A stretch of DNA of 10,256 nt, taken from NCBI GenBank assembly GCA_964489215.1, contig CAZAYB010000113.1, forward strand, positions 1 to 10,256. Direction: 5' to 3'. The notes beneath the pieces were generated by a model that was given only the letters and a program-made list of their open reading frames with translations, did not search any database and was not told the DNA's origin. The DNA comes from CAZAYB01 sp964489215 (GTDB taxonomy: Bacteria > Planctomycetota > Phycisphaerae > Sedimentisphaerales > Anaerohalosphaeraceae). The translations under genes were made by a program, and so were the position numbers. Below are positions 1-6,927 of the stretch, one piece after another. Position 1 is the stretch's first letter. The number at the start of each line of letters is the position of its first letter.

Positions 1-293
1 CTGGTGCGGATTGTGCTGATGCGGTAACTCCAGTTCCGATGGGCGACCTTGGTGCAAGAGAATGCAGAGAAAGGGCAGGTGTTGATTTTATTTTGTCTGG
101 CGGGGTTTCACCAGATCTTTGGCTGCCTGATTCTGATATTGCAGAATTTAAGAAGGCGGTTAAGGATTGGCTGGATTTGAAGGATGTCAGTTTTCGGTTG
201 ATTGCAAATGCCGGCGATCAGGTTCCGCCGGGAGCGGAAGAGGACAGGATTAAGGTGATGCGTGATATGGTAGATAAGTTTGGTAATTATTAA
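1..293 (+). CDS. Uroporphyrinogen decarboxylase (URO-D)-family protein, 3' end only
   Basis: The reading frame is already open at the left edge (first full codon at 3) and gives 96 C-terminal residues, so the gene begins outside the window; the ATG at 39 is internal. The tail, with VTPVPMGDLG, the SGGVSP segment and IANAGDQVPPGAEEDR before the stop, matches my memory of C-termini of the URO-D/MtaA/CmuA superfamily, TIM-barrel proteins that include heme-pathway decarboxylases and corrinoid-linked methyltransferases. The catalytic N-terminal part is not visible, so the reaction cannot be told. A heme-biosynthesis role is unlikely in view of the sugar-type genes that follow 16 bases downstream; a methyl-transfer or other accessory role in the same pathway is possible. 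Family assignment is fairly sure, function is not. Confidence 0.72.
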   Translation, partial: GADCADAVTPVPMGDLGARECRERAGVDFILSGGVSPDLWLPDSDIAEFKKAVKDWLDLKDVSFRLIANAGDQVPPGAEEDRIKVMRDMVDKFGNY

Positions 294-309
294 GTTTGGA
301 GTTTTTTAG

Positions 310-1116
310 ATGAATGTTCGACCAAGCAGGGTTCTTAGAAAATTGCGAAATAATGAAACGGTTATTTGTACGAAGGTTAATCTGGCGGATGCCCGTTCGG
401 CTGAGATAGCGTCACTTTGCGGTTTTGATTGTCTCTGGTTGGATATGGAACATATTCCTACAGACTGGGAGAGTGTTGAAAGCCAGATCCGTTGTGCAAA
501 AATTTATGATGTGGATGTTATGGTCAGGGTTTCAAAAGGTTCTTACAGTGATTATATTCAGCCTCTGGAAGCGGATGCGGCAGGTATTATGGTGCCTCAT
601 CTTATGAGTCTTGAGGAGGCTAAGGAGGTTGTAAGGTGGACTCGTTTTCATCCTTTGGGTAAAAGGCCTCTTGACGGCGGTAACAGCGACGGCAAATACT
701 GTATGGTAGATATTAAGGATTATATTGAGCAATCCAATCGTGAAAAGTTTGTTACAGTTCAGATTGAAGATGTTGAGCCGTTGGATGAGCTGGAGGAGAT
801 AGCTAAGGTTGATGGTATAGATATGCTATTTTTTGGTCCGGGTGATTTTTCTCAGTCGATTGGTTCGCCGGGTAATTTTGAACATTCCAAGATAAAGGAT
901 ACTAAAAAAAGGATAGCTGAGGTTTGCAGGGAAAATAATAAGTACGCGGCGATTCCGGGAACAGTTGACAATTATTCTGAGCTTGTGGATATGGGTTACA
1001 ATTTTATTACTATAGGTGCAGATGTTGTTGGTTTGTGGAAGTACAATCAGGAGATATTGTCAGGTGTGGGCAAGGTTCAGGAAAATGACAGTAATGGTTT
1101 GTATAAGGGTAAATAG
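310..1116 (+). CDS. HpcH/HpaI-type class II (metal-dependent) 2-keto acid aldolase, 268 aa
   Basis: Members of this family reversibly cleave 2-keto-3-deoxy or 4-hydroxy-2-keto acids into pyruvate plus an aldehyde, using a divalent metal (HpaI, GarL, RhmA). The family residues can be seen: an LDMEHIP segment with Glu47-His48 (general base region), Arg73 in VRVSKG, metal ligand Glu153 in VQIEDVEP, and metal ligand Asp179 in FFGPGDFSQSIG. Length (268) is usual. The stretch after TRFHP has KRPLDGG where HpaI has its G-x-R-G loop, so this is a subgroup distinct from the E. coli enzymes and its aldehyde substrate cannot be named. The start at 310 is supported by GGAG at 298-301 with an 8-base spacer. 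It follows the URO-D-like gene by 16 bases and its TAG directly touches the ATG of the dehydrogenase, so the genes are surely co-transcribed. In this operon it probably performs the final cleavage to central metabolites. Confidence 0.85.
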   Translation: MNVRPSRVLRKLRNNETVICTKVNLADARSAEIASLCGFDCLWLDMEHIPTDWESVESQIRCAKIYDVDVMVRVSKGSYSDYIQPLEADAAGIMVPHLMSLEEAKEVVRWTRFHPLGKRPLDGGNSDGKYCMVDIKDYIEQSNREKFVTVQIEDVEPLDELEEIAKVDGIDMLFFGPGDFSQSIGSPGNFEHSKIKDTKKRIAEVCRENNKYAAIPGTVDNYSELVDMGYNFITIGADVVGLWKYNQEILSGVGKVQENDSNGLYKGK

Positions 1117-1831
1117 ATGCATATAAAAGAATTGTTCAGTTTGAAGGATAAGGTTGTATTGTTAAGCGGGGGCGCAGGTTTGTATGGAAGCTGTATTCTT
1201 GAGGGTCTTGCAGAAGCGGGAGCGAAAGCGATAACGGCTTCGAGGAATTTAGAAAACGGACAAAAGACAGCGGACCAGCTTTGCAGTAAAGGATTGGATG
1301 TTTGTGCGATGCGGTTCGATCAGGCGGAACATTCTTCGATAATCGAGTTGGGGGAACAGATCAGGGATAAGTACGGCAGGCTCGATGTGTTTGTAAATAA
1401 TTCGGTGGCAAGGCCTATGACAAAATATATTGATCCGCTTGAAAAATTCGCTAAATCCATGGAGATAAATGCTACGGGTATGTTTGATGTGACCAGGGAA
1501 ATGGGTGCTCTTATTCTTGAGACCTCCGGCGGGGGGAGTATCGTGAATATCGGGTCCATGCAGGGTTGTTACGGAGCAGACTTTTCACTTTATGAGGGTA
1601 CTGATATGGATTCTCCTCCTGATTATCATTTTCATAAGGGGGGTATGGTGGCATTGACTAAATACCTTGCGAGGAAGCTTGCTCCGAATATACGTGTAAA
1701 CTGTATAAGCCCGGGTGGGTTGTTTAACAATCAGGCTGAGGCTTTTCTTGAGAAATATAATAAGAAAGTGCCGTTGAACAGGATGGCGAATCATGATGAT
1801 ATAAAAGGTGTTGTTGTGTTTTTTGCAAGTG
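1117..1831 (+). CDS. Short-chain dehydrogenase/reductase (SDR), 3' end lost in assembly gap
   Basis: An NAD(P)-dependent oxidoreductase of the classical SDR Rossmann fold, probably acting on a hydroxyl of a sugar or sugar acid. Visible in the 238 residues present: the cofactor-binding glycine motif SGGAGLYG (17-24, a variant of TGxxxGxG), VNNSV (93-97) in the NNAG position, Asn119 in INATG, catalytic Ser147 in NIGSM, and the YxxxK pair Tyr170/Lys174 in YHFHK, followed by the usual RVNCISPGG. All catalytic residues are present. The insertion between Ser and Tyr (22 residues apart) is longer than the usual dozen or so. The protein breaks off at VVVFFAS, just before the usual C-terminal end with a V-DGG motif; roughly 20 residues are missing in the N run. 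Start at the ATG abutting the aldolase stop codon, with AAGGGT a few bases upstream. Substrate unknown. Confidence 0.85.
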
Positions 1832-1931
1832 NNNNNNNNNNNNNNNNNNNNNNNNNNNNNNNNNNNNNNNNNNNNNNNNNNNNNNNNNNNNNNNNNNNNN
1901 NNNNNNNNNNNNNNNNNNNNNNNNNNNNNNN
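1832..1931. other. Assembly gap of 100 Ns
   Basis: Exactly 100 undetermined bases. One hundred is the conventional filler for a gap of unknown length, so the real distance may differ. The gap removes the end of the dehydrogenase gene and the start of the NagB-like gene. The frames on either side happen to agree across the filler, which gives a false 580-residue fusion ORF. Confidence 0.97.
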
Positions 1932-2859
1932 TTTTGAATTTGAACCGGCAGAATTTATTCCGTTCAGGGATAAGGACGTTATAAGGAGATGCAGGGCGAT
2001 TAAGCGAGAGGATATTGACAAGCATGATAATCCTGAATTTAATATACAGGTTATTAAGGATGAAGACCTTGCTTTTATCTGGTTTGGTGATCTGATTTCA
2101 AGGTTGAAGATTGCAGAAGATAATAATGAAAAGGCGGTTATGATCCTTCCTAATCCGTGGCCTGGGTATCGTCATGTTGCGAGGATAATAAATCGTTGCC
2201 GAATAAACTGTAAGAATTTATGGGCATTTGCGATGGATGAATATGCGGATCATGAAGGTAATGTTGCTCCTGAGAGCTGGGAGCTTGGTTTTGGTCATTC
2301 TATGCTGAAATTTTTCTATTATGAGATAGATGAGGCATTAAGGCCGGCGAGGGAGCAGTTTGTTTGTTTCAGTGATTTAGAGAGTATTGGCGATTACAGT
2401 AAAAAACTTTCTGACCTGGGGGGTGCGGATATTTGTTATTCTGGTCCGGGCTGGACCGGTCATCTTGCATTTATAGAGCCTGACGCCCCGGAGTTGGATG
2501 CACCACTTGAGGAATGGAAGAGATTTGGTGCTAAGATAGTGACTCTTAGTCCTTTTACGATAGCTCAGAATTCTCTTCACGGTTGTTTTGGCAAGAGCGG
2601 AGATCTTACAGCTGTTCCTCCCAAGGCGGCAACTCTTGGTCCAGCTGATGTGATTGGTTCCAAGGAAAGGATGGATTTTCATGGAATTACAGTGGGCGGC
2701 AGCATGAACTCCTGGCAAAGGTTGATGACCAGGCTTCTTTTACATGGGCCGGTGACTCCGAAGTTGCCTGCTTCGATTTTGCAGACTCTTAAAACTGATG
2801 TTTATGTAACTGAAAAAGCGGCGATAAATATCGAAACCGACTGGGATACGGGTTATTAA
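1932..2859 (+). CDS. NagB/6-phosphogluconolactonase-fold isomerase-like protein, 5' end lost in gap
   Basis: 308 residues are visible, the N-terminus being hidden in the N run. The core resembles glucosamine-6-phosphate deaminase: FAMDEYADH (residues 99-107 of the visible part) corresponds to the FNMDEY motif with the catalytic Asp, APES (112-115) to HPES, and GPGWTGHLAFIEP (171-183) to GVGNDGHIAFNEP. His177 and Glu182 match catalytic His143 and Glu148 of E. coli NagB, but the position of Asp141 is Thr175. The phosphate loop LPTGGTP is replaced by LPNPWPG, and the later GSQKA segment reads GSMNS. These alignments are from memory. The N-terminal extension and total length exceed E. coli NagB (266). 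I infer an enzyme of the NagB fold with altered chemistry or a substrate other than glucosamine 6-phosphate; a lactonase is possible. It lies 30 bases before the ceramidase-fold gene. Confidence 0.75.
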
Positions 2860-2889
2860 ATTAATGATTATAATAGTAAGGTAAAATCA

Positions 2890-4200
2890 ATGATAAAAGC
2901 AGGTGCATCTCAGGTTAAGATAAGTCCAGAGGATTCGCAGTTTCTTTTTGGTTATCCTCATGTCGAAAGGTACAGTACGGGTATCCATGACGACTTGTGG
3001 AGCAGTGCTTTATATATATCCAACGGTCGTGATGAAGTGATTTTTATCGCTAACGATATAATTTTTGTTAGTAAGGAAGTTGCGGCCCAGGCGAGGAATG
3101 CGATTTTTGAGAAAACATCTGTAAAGCCTGAGAATATTATGATAACAGCTACACATACTCACTCGGGTCCTCATACGGTTGATTATGTAAGTAATGCTTC
3201 AGATTCTGCGGTTCCTGCGGCGGACCAGAAATATGTCAATTTCATGAAAGAGGGTATAATTAAAGCAGGTGTTGAAGCTTACCGGAGTTCTCAGTCTGCG
3301 GAGCTGGGTTTTGGGATTGCAGATGATACTGGTGTGGGCACCAATCGCAGGGAGCCTGGCGGGGCGGCGGACCATGAGGTGCCGGTTTTGACAGCAAAGA
3401 ATTCAGAGACTAAGGAGTATATCGGCTGTATGCTGGTTTGTTCTATGCATCCGACAGTTATGCATGAGGATTCGAAGCTTGTCAGCGGAGATTTTCCGGG
3501 AATGTCTCGTATATACCTTCAGGAAAATGTGTTTGGTAAGGACTGTCCGGTTTTACATCATACAGGTCCCAGCGGCAACCAAAGTCCGAGGCATGTAACC
3601 AAAGCGAATACTTTTGATGAGGCAAAAAGGCTTGGTGAGATTCTTGCTAAAGCTGTTGAAAAGTGTATCTCGAGAGCGGAATTTTCGAGTGAAGTCGATA
3701 TATGTTGTGTTTCGGATTTGATAGATGATTTGCCTGCGAAGGAATTTCCGTCTGTTTTTGAGGCTCAGGCGAATCTTTCGGCTTCAGTAGAAAAGCTTGA
3801 AAATTTAAGGAATTCCAGTGCACCGAGGCAGGAAGTAAGGACTGCTGAGTGTGACTGGTTCGGTGCTGAGGAGACGCTTACTCTTGCAAAGGCAGCGGAA
3901 AGCGGGGAGCTTGAGCATGCACGTAAGAAGAGTTTGCCGGCGGAGATACAGGTTATTAAAATCGGGGATTATAAGTTTGTCGGCTGGCCGGGGGAGGTGT
4001 TTATCGAATACGCACTTGAGGTTAAGGACAAGTGTTCGGATACTTTTGTTATCTCGTTGGCAAACGGTGAGCTTCAGGGTTATATTGTAACCAGGCGGGC
4101 TGCTGATGAAGGTGGCTATGAGGCGTCTAACGCGTTGTTCAGTTGTGAAGCGGGGAGCGTTCTTGTAGAGAGGACATTGAAACTTATCGGGTCGTTGTAA
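2890..4200 (+). CDS. Neutral/alkaline ceramidase-fold metallohydrolase, cytoplasmic, 436 aa
   Basis: Resembles the N-terminal catalytic domain of neutral/alkaline non-lysosomal ceramidases, zinc enzymes that cleave an amide bond. Seen: an AGASQVKISP start, IANDI (53-57), the zinc motif ATHTHSGP with His89 and His91, SMHPTVMH with His187, GPSGNQSPR (226-234), GWPGE with Glu369, and GYIVTRRAADEGGYEA (397-412) with Tyr398 and Tyr410 as candidates for the last ligand or catalytic tyrosine. There is no signal peptide or membrane segment, and the C-terminal immunoglobulin-like domain of true ceramidases (which are 650 residues or more) is absent. A ceramide substrate is therefore unlikely; an intracellular amide or ester hydrolase acting on a small molecule of this operon fits better. 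The start follows a weak AAGG at about 2878; the stop overlaps the kinase start by one base. Confidence 0.75.
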   Translation: MIKAGASQVKISPEDSQFLFGYPHVERYSTGIHDDLWSSALYISNGRDEVIFIANDIIFVSKEVAAQARNAIFEKTSVKPENIMITATHTHSGPHTVDYVSNASDSAVPAADQKYVNFMKEGIIKAGVEAYRSSQSAELGFGIADDTGVGTNRREPGGAADHEVPVLTAKNSETKEYIGCMLVCSMHPTVMHEDSKLVSGDFPGMSRIYLQENVFGKDCPVLHHTGPSGNQSPRHVTKANTFDEAKRLGEILAKAVEKCISRAEFSSEVDICCVSDLIDDLPAKEFPSVFEAQANLSASVEKLENLRNSSAPRQEVRTAECDWFGAEETLTLAKAAESGELEHARKKSLPAEIQVIKIGDYKFVGWPGEVFIEYALEVKDKCSDTFVISLANGELQGYIVTRRAADEGGYEASNALFSCEAGSVLVERTLKLIGSL

Positions 4201-5501
4201 TGGGATACATGCTCGGCATAGATTTGGGTACCAGCTATTTTAAGTTTGGGATTTACGATCCAAATTTAAGTTTGAAAGGTCTTTGCAGTGCAGCAGTCGA
4301 GAAGGATACCGGAGATGGTAATTTGTGCAGGGTTGCTTGCCGGAGATTTGCTGAATTATTAAAGAAGGGTATAGCTGATTGTGTTAAGCAATCGGGTATT
4401 GGTTTTGAAGAAATCGATACAATAGGTTATTCTTCCCAGGCTAACAGTTTTATTCTTCTGGATGCTGAGATGCGTCCTTTGACGGAACTTATTCTTTGGC
4501 CTGATTTAATGTTTCCTGATGTTCATCCAAAGTTAAGGTCTCTTTGGGGGAGGTCGGATTTTCTGGAACGAACCGGTCTTGGTATCGAAGCTGGTCCCAA
4601 TTTTTGTATAAATAAGCTTTGCTGGATAAAAGAGCAAAAGCCTAAGTTATGGGGACAAGTAAGAAGTGTTATGACAATTTCGGATTATCTTTCATACCTT
4701 TTAAGCGGAGAAAAGATTGGTGATGTGGGTACTGCTTCTTTGCTTGGTCTGCTTGACTGTAAAGGGCGAGATTGGTGGGATGAAGCTTTTGATGTTCTTG
4801 AAATTGACAAGGGTTTGTTTTCAAAAAGACTTTCTGTTGGTTCTGTTACAGATTGCAGCGGGGGTGAGCTTTTGCAGGATTTGGGTTTCAAGAAAAATAC
4901 TGCTTTGTGTATTGGGAGTCTCGATCATCATATGGCAGCTCTTGGTGCGGGTTTGAGTGATGCAGAGAGTATGAGTTTATCTATTGGTACGGTGGTTGCG
5001 TGTGTGAATATTACTGAAGATTTTACGCCGACAGAGGGAGTTTGTATAAGTCCGTGGCGGGAGGGTCAATATTGTCAGCTTACTTTTGATGCTAACGGGG
5101 CAGTTTGTCTTGAGTGGTATCACAGACATTTTGCCGATGAATTGTCATTTGAAGCGCTTATGGATAGTGCCCGGGAGGCGGGCGGTTCCGGGGGTCTTAA
5201 GGCTTTGCCGGGTGCGTTTAATTATGCTACCAGGGAAGAGGCTTTTGAGGGTATTGAAAGTTTTCATGGTCATGGGCATTTTATATACGCTTTGATGGAG
5301 AGCTGCGGAGAGACTGCGTCGGAATTAGTGAGCAGGCTATTTAATGGCGGTAAGCCCGGAGAGATTTTGGCTACGGGAGGCGGGGCTAAAAACAGGCTTT
5401 GGCTGAATATTATTTCAGGGAAAACGGGATGTAAGGTTACTGGTTCGTTAAATAAGGAGCCTGCAACTTTAGGAAGCGTTAAACTTTTGAAAAGAGATTA
5501 A
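4200..5501 (+). CDS. FGGY-family carbohydrate kinase, 433 aa
   Basis: ATP-dependent sugar kinase of the actin-like fold (xylulokinase/glycerol kinase relatives). Seen: the first phosphate motif GIDLGTS (6-12), IGYSSQANSF (75-84) where the family reads GxSxQ, GSLDHHMAALGAG (239-251) with Asp242 as the likely catalytic base, SIGT (261-264), and the adenosine loop ATGGGAKNRLW (391-401). At 433 residues it is shorter than the typical 480-510; it stops right after PATLGS, where most members continue with another helix. Substrate specificity cannot be read. The ATG shares its A with the stop of the preceding gene (TAATG), so translation is probably coupled; no clear ribosome binding site is seen. 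An in-frame ATG at 4209 would give a start of MLGIDLGTS and is an alternative. It is the last gene of the operon, followed by a convergent gene. Confidence 0.86.
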   Translation: MGYMLGIDLGTSYFKFGIYDPNLSLKGLCSAAVEKDTGDGNLCRVACRRFAELLKKGIADCVKQSGIGFEEIDTIGYSSQANSFILLDAEMRPLTELILWPDLMFPDVHPKLRSLWGRSDFLERTGLGIEAGPNFCINKLCWIKEQKPKLWGQVRSVMTISDYLSYLLSGEKIGDVGTASLLGLLDCKGRDWWDEAFDVLEIDKGLFSKRLSVGSVTDCSGGELLQDLGFKKNTALCIGSLDHHMAALGAGLSDAESMSLSIGTVVACVNITEDFTPTEGVCISPWREGQYCQLTFDANGAVCLEWYHRHFADELSFEALMDSAREAGGSGGLKALPGAFNYATREEAFEGIESFHGHGHFIYALMESCGETASELVSRLFNGGKPGEILATGGGAKNRLWLNIISGKTGCKVTGSLNKEPATLGSVKLLKRD

Positions 5502-5542
5502 AAGCCATTGTCAGAGCTGTTTTTTTTAATATAGCGAACAAT

Positions 5543-5566
5543 AATAATCTGTTGAGATTATTTTGA
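5543..5566. terminator. Candidate terminator hairpin between convergent genes
   Basis: A perfect 8-bp inverted repeat AATAATCT/AGATTATT (5543-5550 and 5555-5562) with a GTTG loop is followed on the + strand by TT and then GAGACG. It lies in the 95-base region between the ends of the kinase and the - strand gene and could serve either. The stem is AT-rich and the T tract short, so strength is doubtful. A separate run of eight Ts (5520-5527) lies upstream, behind only a 3-bp AGC/GCT stem, and could be the true end for the + strand operon. Confidence 0.4.
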
Positions 5567-5596
5567 GACGGTCTGGGATGTTTCAGGTACAGATTA

Positions 5597-6682
5597 TCAG
5601 TCTTTTAGCCTGGTTAGTATCTCTTTTGTGTTTACGTTTTTCTCCACGAGCTGGTGAAGTTTTACAATTTTATCGGTATCGTAAGAATTTATTTTAAACC
5701 CTATTTTGTTCATTTTACTGCTGACGGCGTAAGTGTCTTCGCTGCTCATGAGTACCGGTATATTGCTTGCGGTTAGAAGCGGTAGTATTTTTGGGTGGGG
5801 TTCCAGGCCTCCTGTCAGTATTACTCCTCCTGATTGGGGGAATGTTTTTGAGAGTACGACGATCGAGACAAGTATGTTGTCTATTCTGTCTCCGGGTGTT
5901 ATTATGAGTGTGTTATTGTGCATGTGCCCGAGTACGTTTTGGGGTTCCATTGCGGCGATTACGGTGTTTTCGATCCGGTTTGACAGAGATTCTTCTCCGC
6001 AAACGACAGGCCATTTGAAAGCTTCCATGAGCTGACCCATGGTAAAATATGAGAGTGCAGGTTCGTAGGGTATTGCTCCGAGCAGTCTTGTGTCGAGCAG
6101 TTTGAGTCCTTTGCTGACGGTTTCCTTTACTTTATCGTATTTTTCAGGCAGTACCTTGTTCAAAATTACTCCGAGGACATCGACTTTGTGCTCTTTGAAC
6201 AGAGCCATGCTCAGGGCAATTTCGTCGATTGGTTTTCCAATTCCTCCAGCTGTTACTATGACGACCTTTGCGTCGAGCAGTTTTGCCACTCTTGCATTTG
6301 AGAGTCCAAAACAGCTTCCTACACCTGCGTGTCCTGTTCCTTCAATAATCAGCATTTCGTGGTCATTTTCGAGAGTTTTAATCGAATCAATCAATTCCTT
6401 TTCCAGGGGTGTGACGTCTGGATTGTTGATGAATTTTCTTGTGAATCCTTTTTCTATTGCTATGGGGCTCATGTAGTGCGGGTGGTCGTGGAAATTGAAC
6501 ACCTGGTGCATGAGTACGGCATCTTCGTCTATGTTGTTATCTTTGTATCTTACATAGTGCTGTCCGACGGGCTTGCAGTATCCCGGGTTTAGGCCCTGGT
6601 TTTGCAGCATCTGCATTAATCCGAGGCTGACAGATGTTTTTCCGCTGTCCTGTACGGTGGCGCTTACATAAATAGGCTTCAT
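5597..6682 (-). CDS. BioD-like P-loop ATPase with DRTGG domain (phosphotransacetylase N-terminal-like), 361 aa
   Basis: The first ~220 residues look like dethiobiotin synthetase/CobQ-type P-loop proteins: start MKPIYVSATVQDSGKTS with the nucleotide loop at 8-16 (Lys15, Thr16), CKPVG (36-40), IIEGTGH (112-118, as VEGxG in BioD), TAGGIGKP (144-151) and LNKV (174-177). Residues ~225-345 resemble a DRTGG domain, with ITPGDRIDN (261-269) and GGVILTGG (285-292). This layout is that of the regulatory N-terminal half of long phosphotransacetylases, but the protein ends at 361 and has no phosphate acetyltransferase domain. Such stand-alone proteins are usually annotated as BioD-like or AAA-family with unknown role; a nucleotide-sensing or regulatory role is likely, true biotin synthesis is not. 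Monocistronic: convergent with the kinase gene and divergent from prfB. GAGAAAG 5 bases before the start is a plausible ribosome site, and a good promoter is visible upstream. Confidence 0.75.
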   Translation of the reverse strand: MKPIYVSATVQDSGKTSVSLGLMQMLQNQGLNPGYCKPVGQHYVRYKDNNIDEDAVLMHQVFNFHDHPHYMSPIAIEKGFTRKFINNPDVTPLEKELIDSIKTLENDHEMLIIEGTGHAGVGSCFGLSNARVAKLLDAKVVIVTAGGIGKPIDEIALSMALFKEHKVDVLGVILNKVLPEKYDKVKETVSKGLKLLDTRLLGAIPYEPALSYFTMGQLMEAFKWPVVCGEESLSNRIENTVIAAMEPQNVLGHMHNNTLIITPGDRIDNILVSIVVLSKTFPQSGGVILTGGLEPHPKILPLLTASNIPVLMSSEDTYAVSSKMNKIGFKINSYDTDKIVKLHQLVEKNVNTKEILTRLKD

Positions 6683-6740
6683 ATAATCTTTCTCAGTTTT
6701 CGGTTAAGTATTAGCGTAGTTATTCACGGTATTTTTGCAT

Positions 6741-6768
6741 ATTATACATTATTGCGTCTGTTGTTCAA
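6741..6768 (-). promoter_or_regulatory. Sigma-70-type promoter for the BioD-like/DRTGG gene
   Basis: Read on the - strand: TTGAAC (6768-6763), a 16-base spacer, then a perfect TATAAT (6746-6741). The -10 box ends 58 bases before the ATG at 6682, leaving an untranslated leader of about 50 bases. Position and match are both good; activity is inferred. Confidence 0.65.
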
Positions 6769-6817
6769 TAAAAACCGCAGCGATATATTTCTTTTGGGTG
6801 AAAGAGGTTTTTGATTC

Positions 6818-6846
6818 TTGAAAATCAAGTATTTTTCTGTTATAAA
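6818..6846 (+). promoter_or_regulatory. Sigma-70-type promoter for prfB
   Basis: TTGAAA (6818-6823), exactly 17 bases, then TATAAA (6841-6846). Transcription would start near 6853 and give a leader of about 75 bases before the prfB ATG. The -35 box is embedded in overlapping palindromes: TTGATT/AATCAA (6811-6816 and 6823-6828) and CTTGA/TCAAG (6817-6821 and 6825-6829), which could be an operator. Divergent from the promoter of the - strand gene, with 49 bases between the two -35 boxes. Confidence 0.65.
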
Positions 6847-6866
6847 CAATATTTAATAATCATCCG

Positions 6867-6910
6867 CAATTCTACGGGTGTGAATCCGTAGTTGTTAACT
6901 GAGAACAGTT
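6867..6910 (+). promoter_or_regulatory. Two adjacent hairpins in the prfB leader
   Basis: Hairpin 1: CTACGG (6872-6877) and CCGTAG (6886-6891) around an 8-base loop, lengthened by CAA (6867-6869) with TTG (6892-6894) across a two-base bulge. Hairpin 2: AACTG (6897-6901), loop AGAA, CAGTT (6906-6910). They lie between the predicted transcription start and the ribosome site GGAG (6914-6917). Neither is followed by a T tract, so they are not obvious terminators. I match them to no known riboswitch; they could be a regulatory or merely stabilising leader. Confidence 0.4.
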
Positions 6911-6927
6911 TATGGAGAAATCATATA

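Noticed and set aside
39..293. A complete 84-residue gene starting at ATG 39
   Set aside because: The frame is open to the left edge with URO-D-like residues before the ATG, and no ribosome site precedes it.
1117..2859. A single 580-residue SDR-NagB fusion gene
   Set aside because: The link is made only of 100 Ns, and each half lacks the end that faces the gap.
5733..6592. Three + strand ORFs of 87-128 codons
   Set aside because: They lie opposite the well-supported - strand BioD-like gene, lack ribosome sites, and their translations resemble no family I know.
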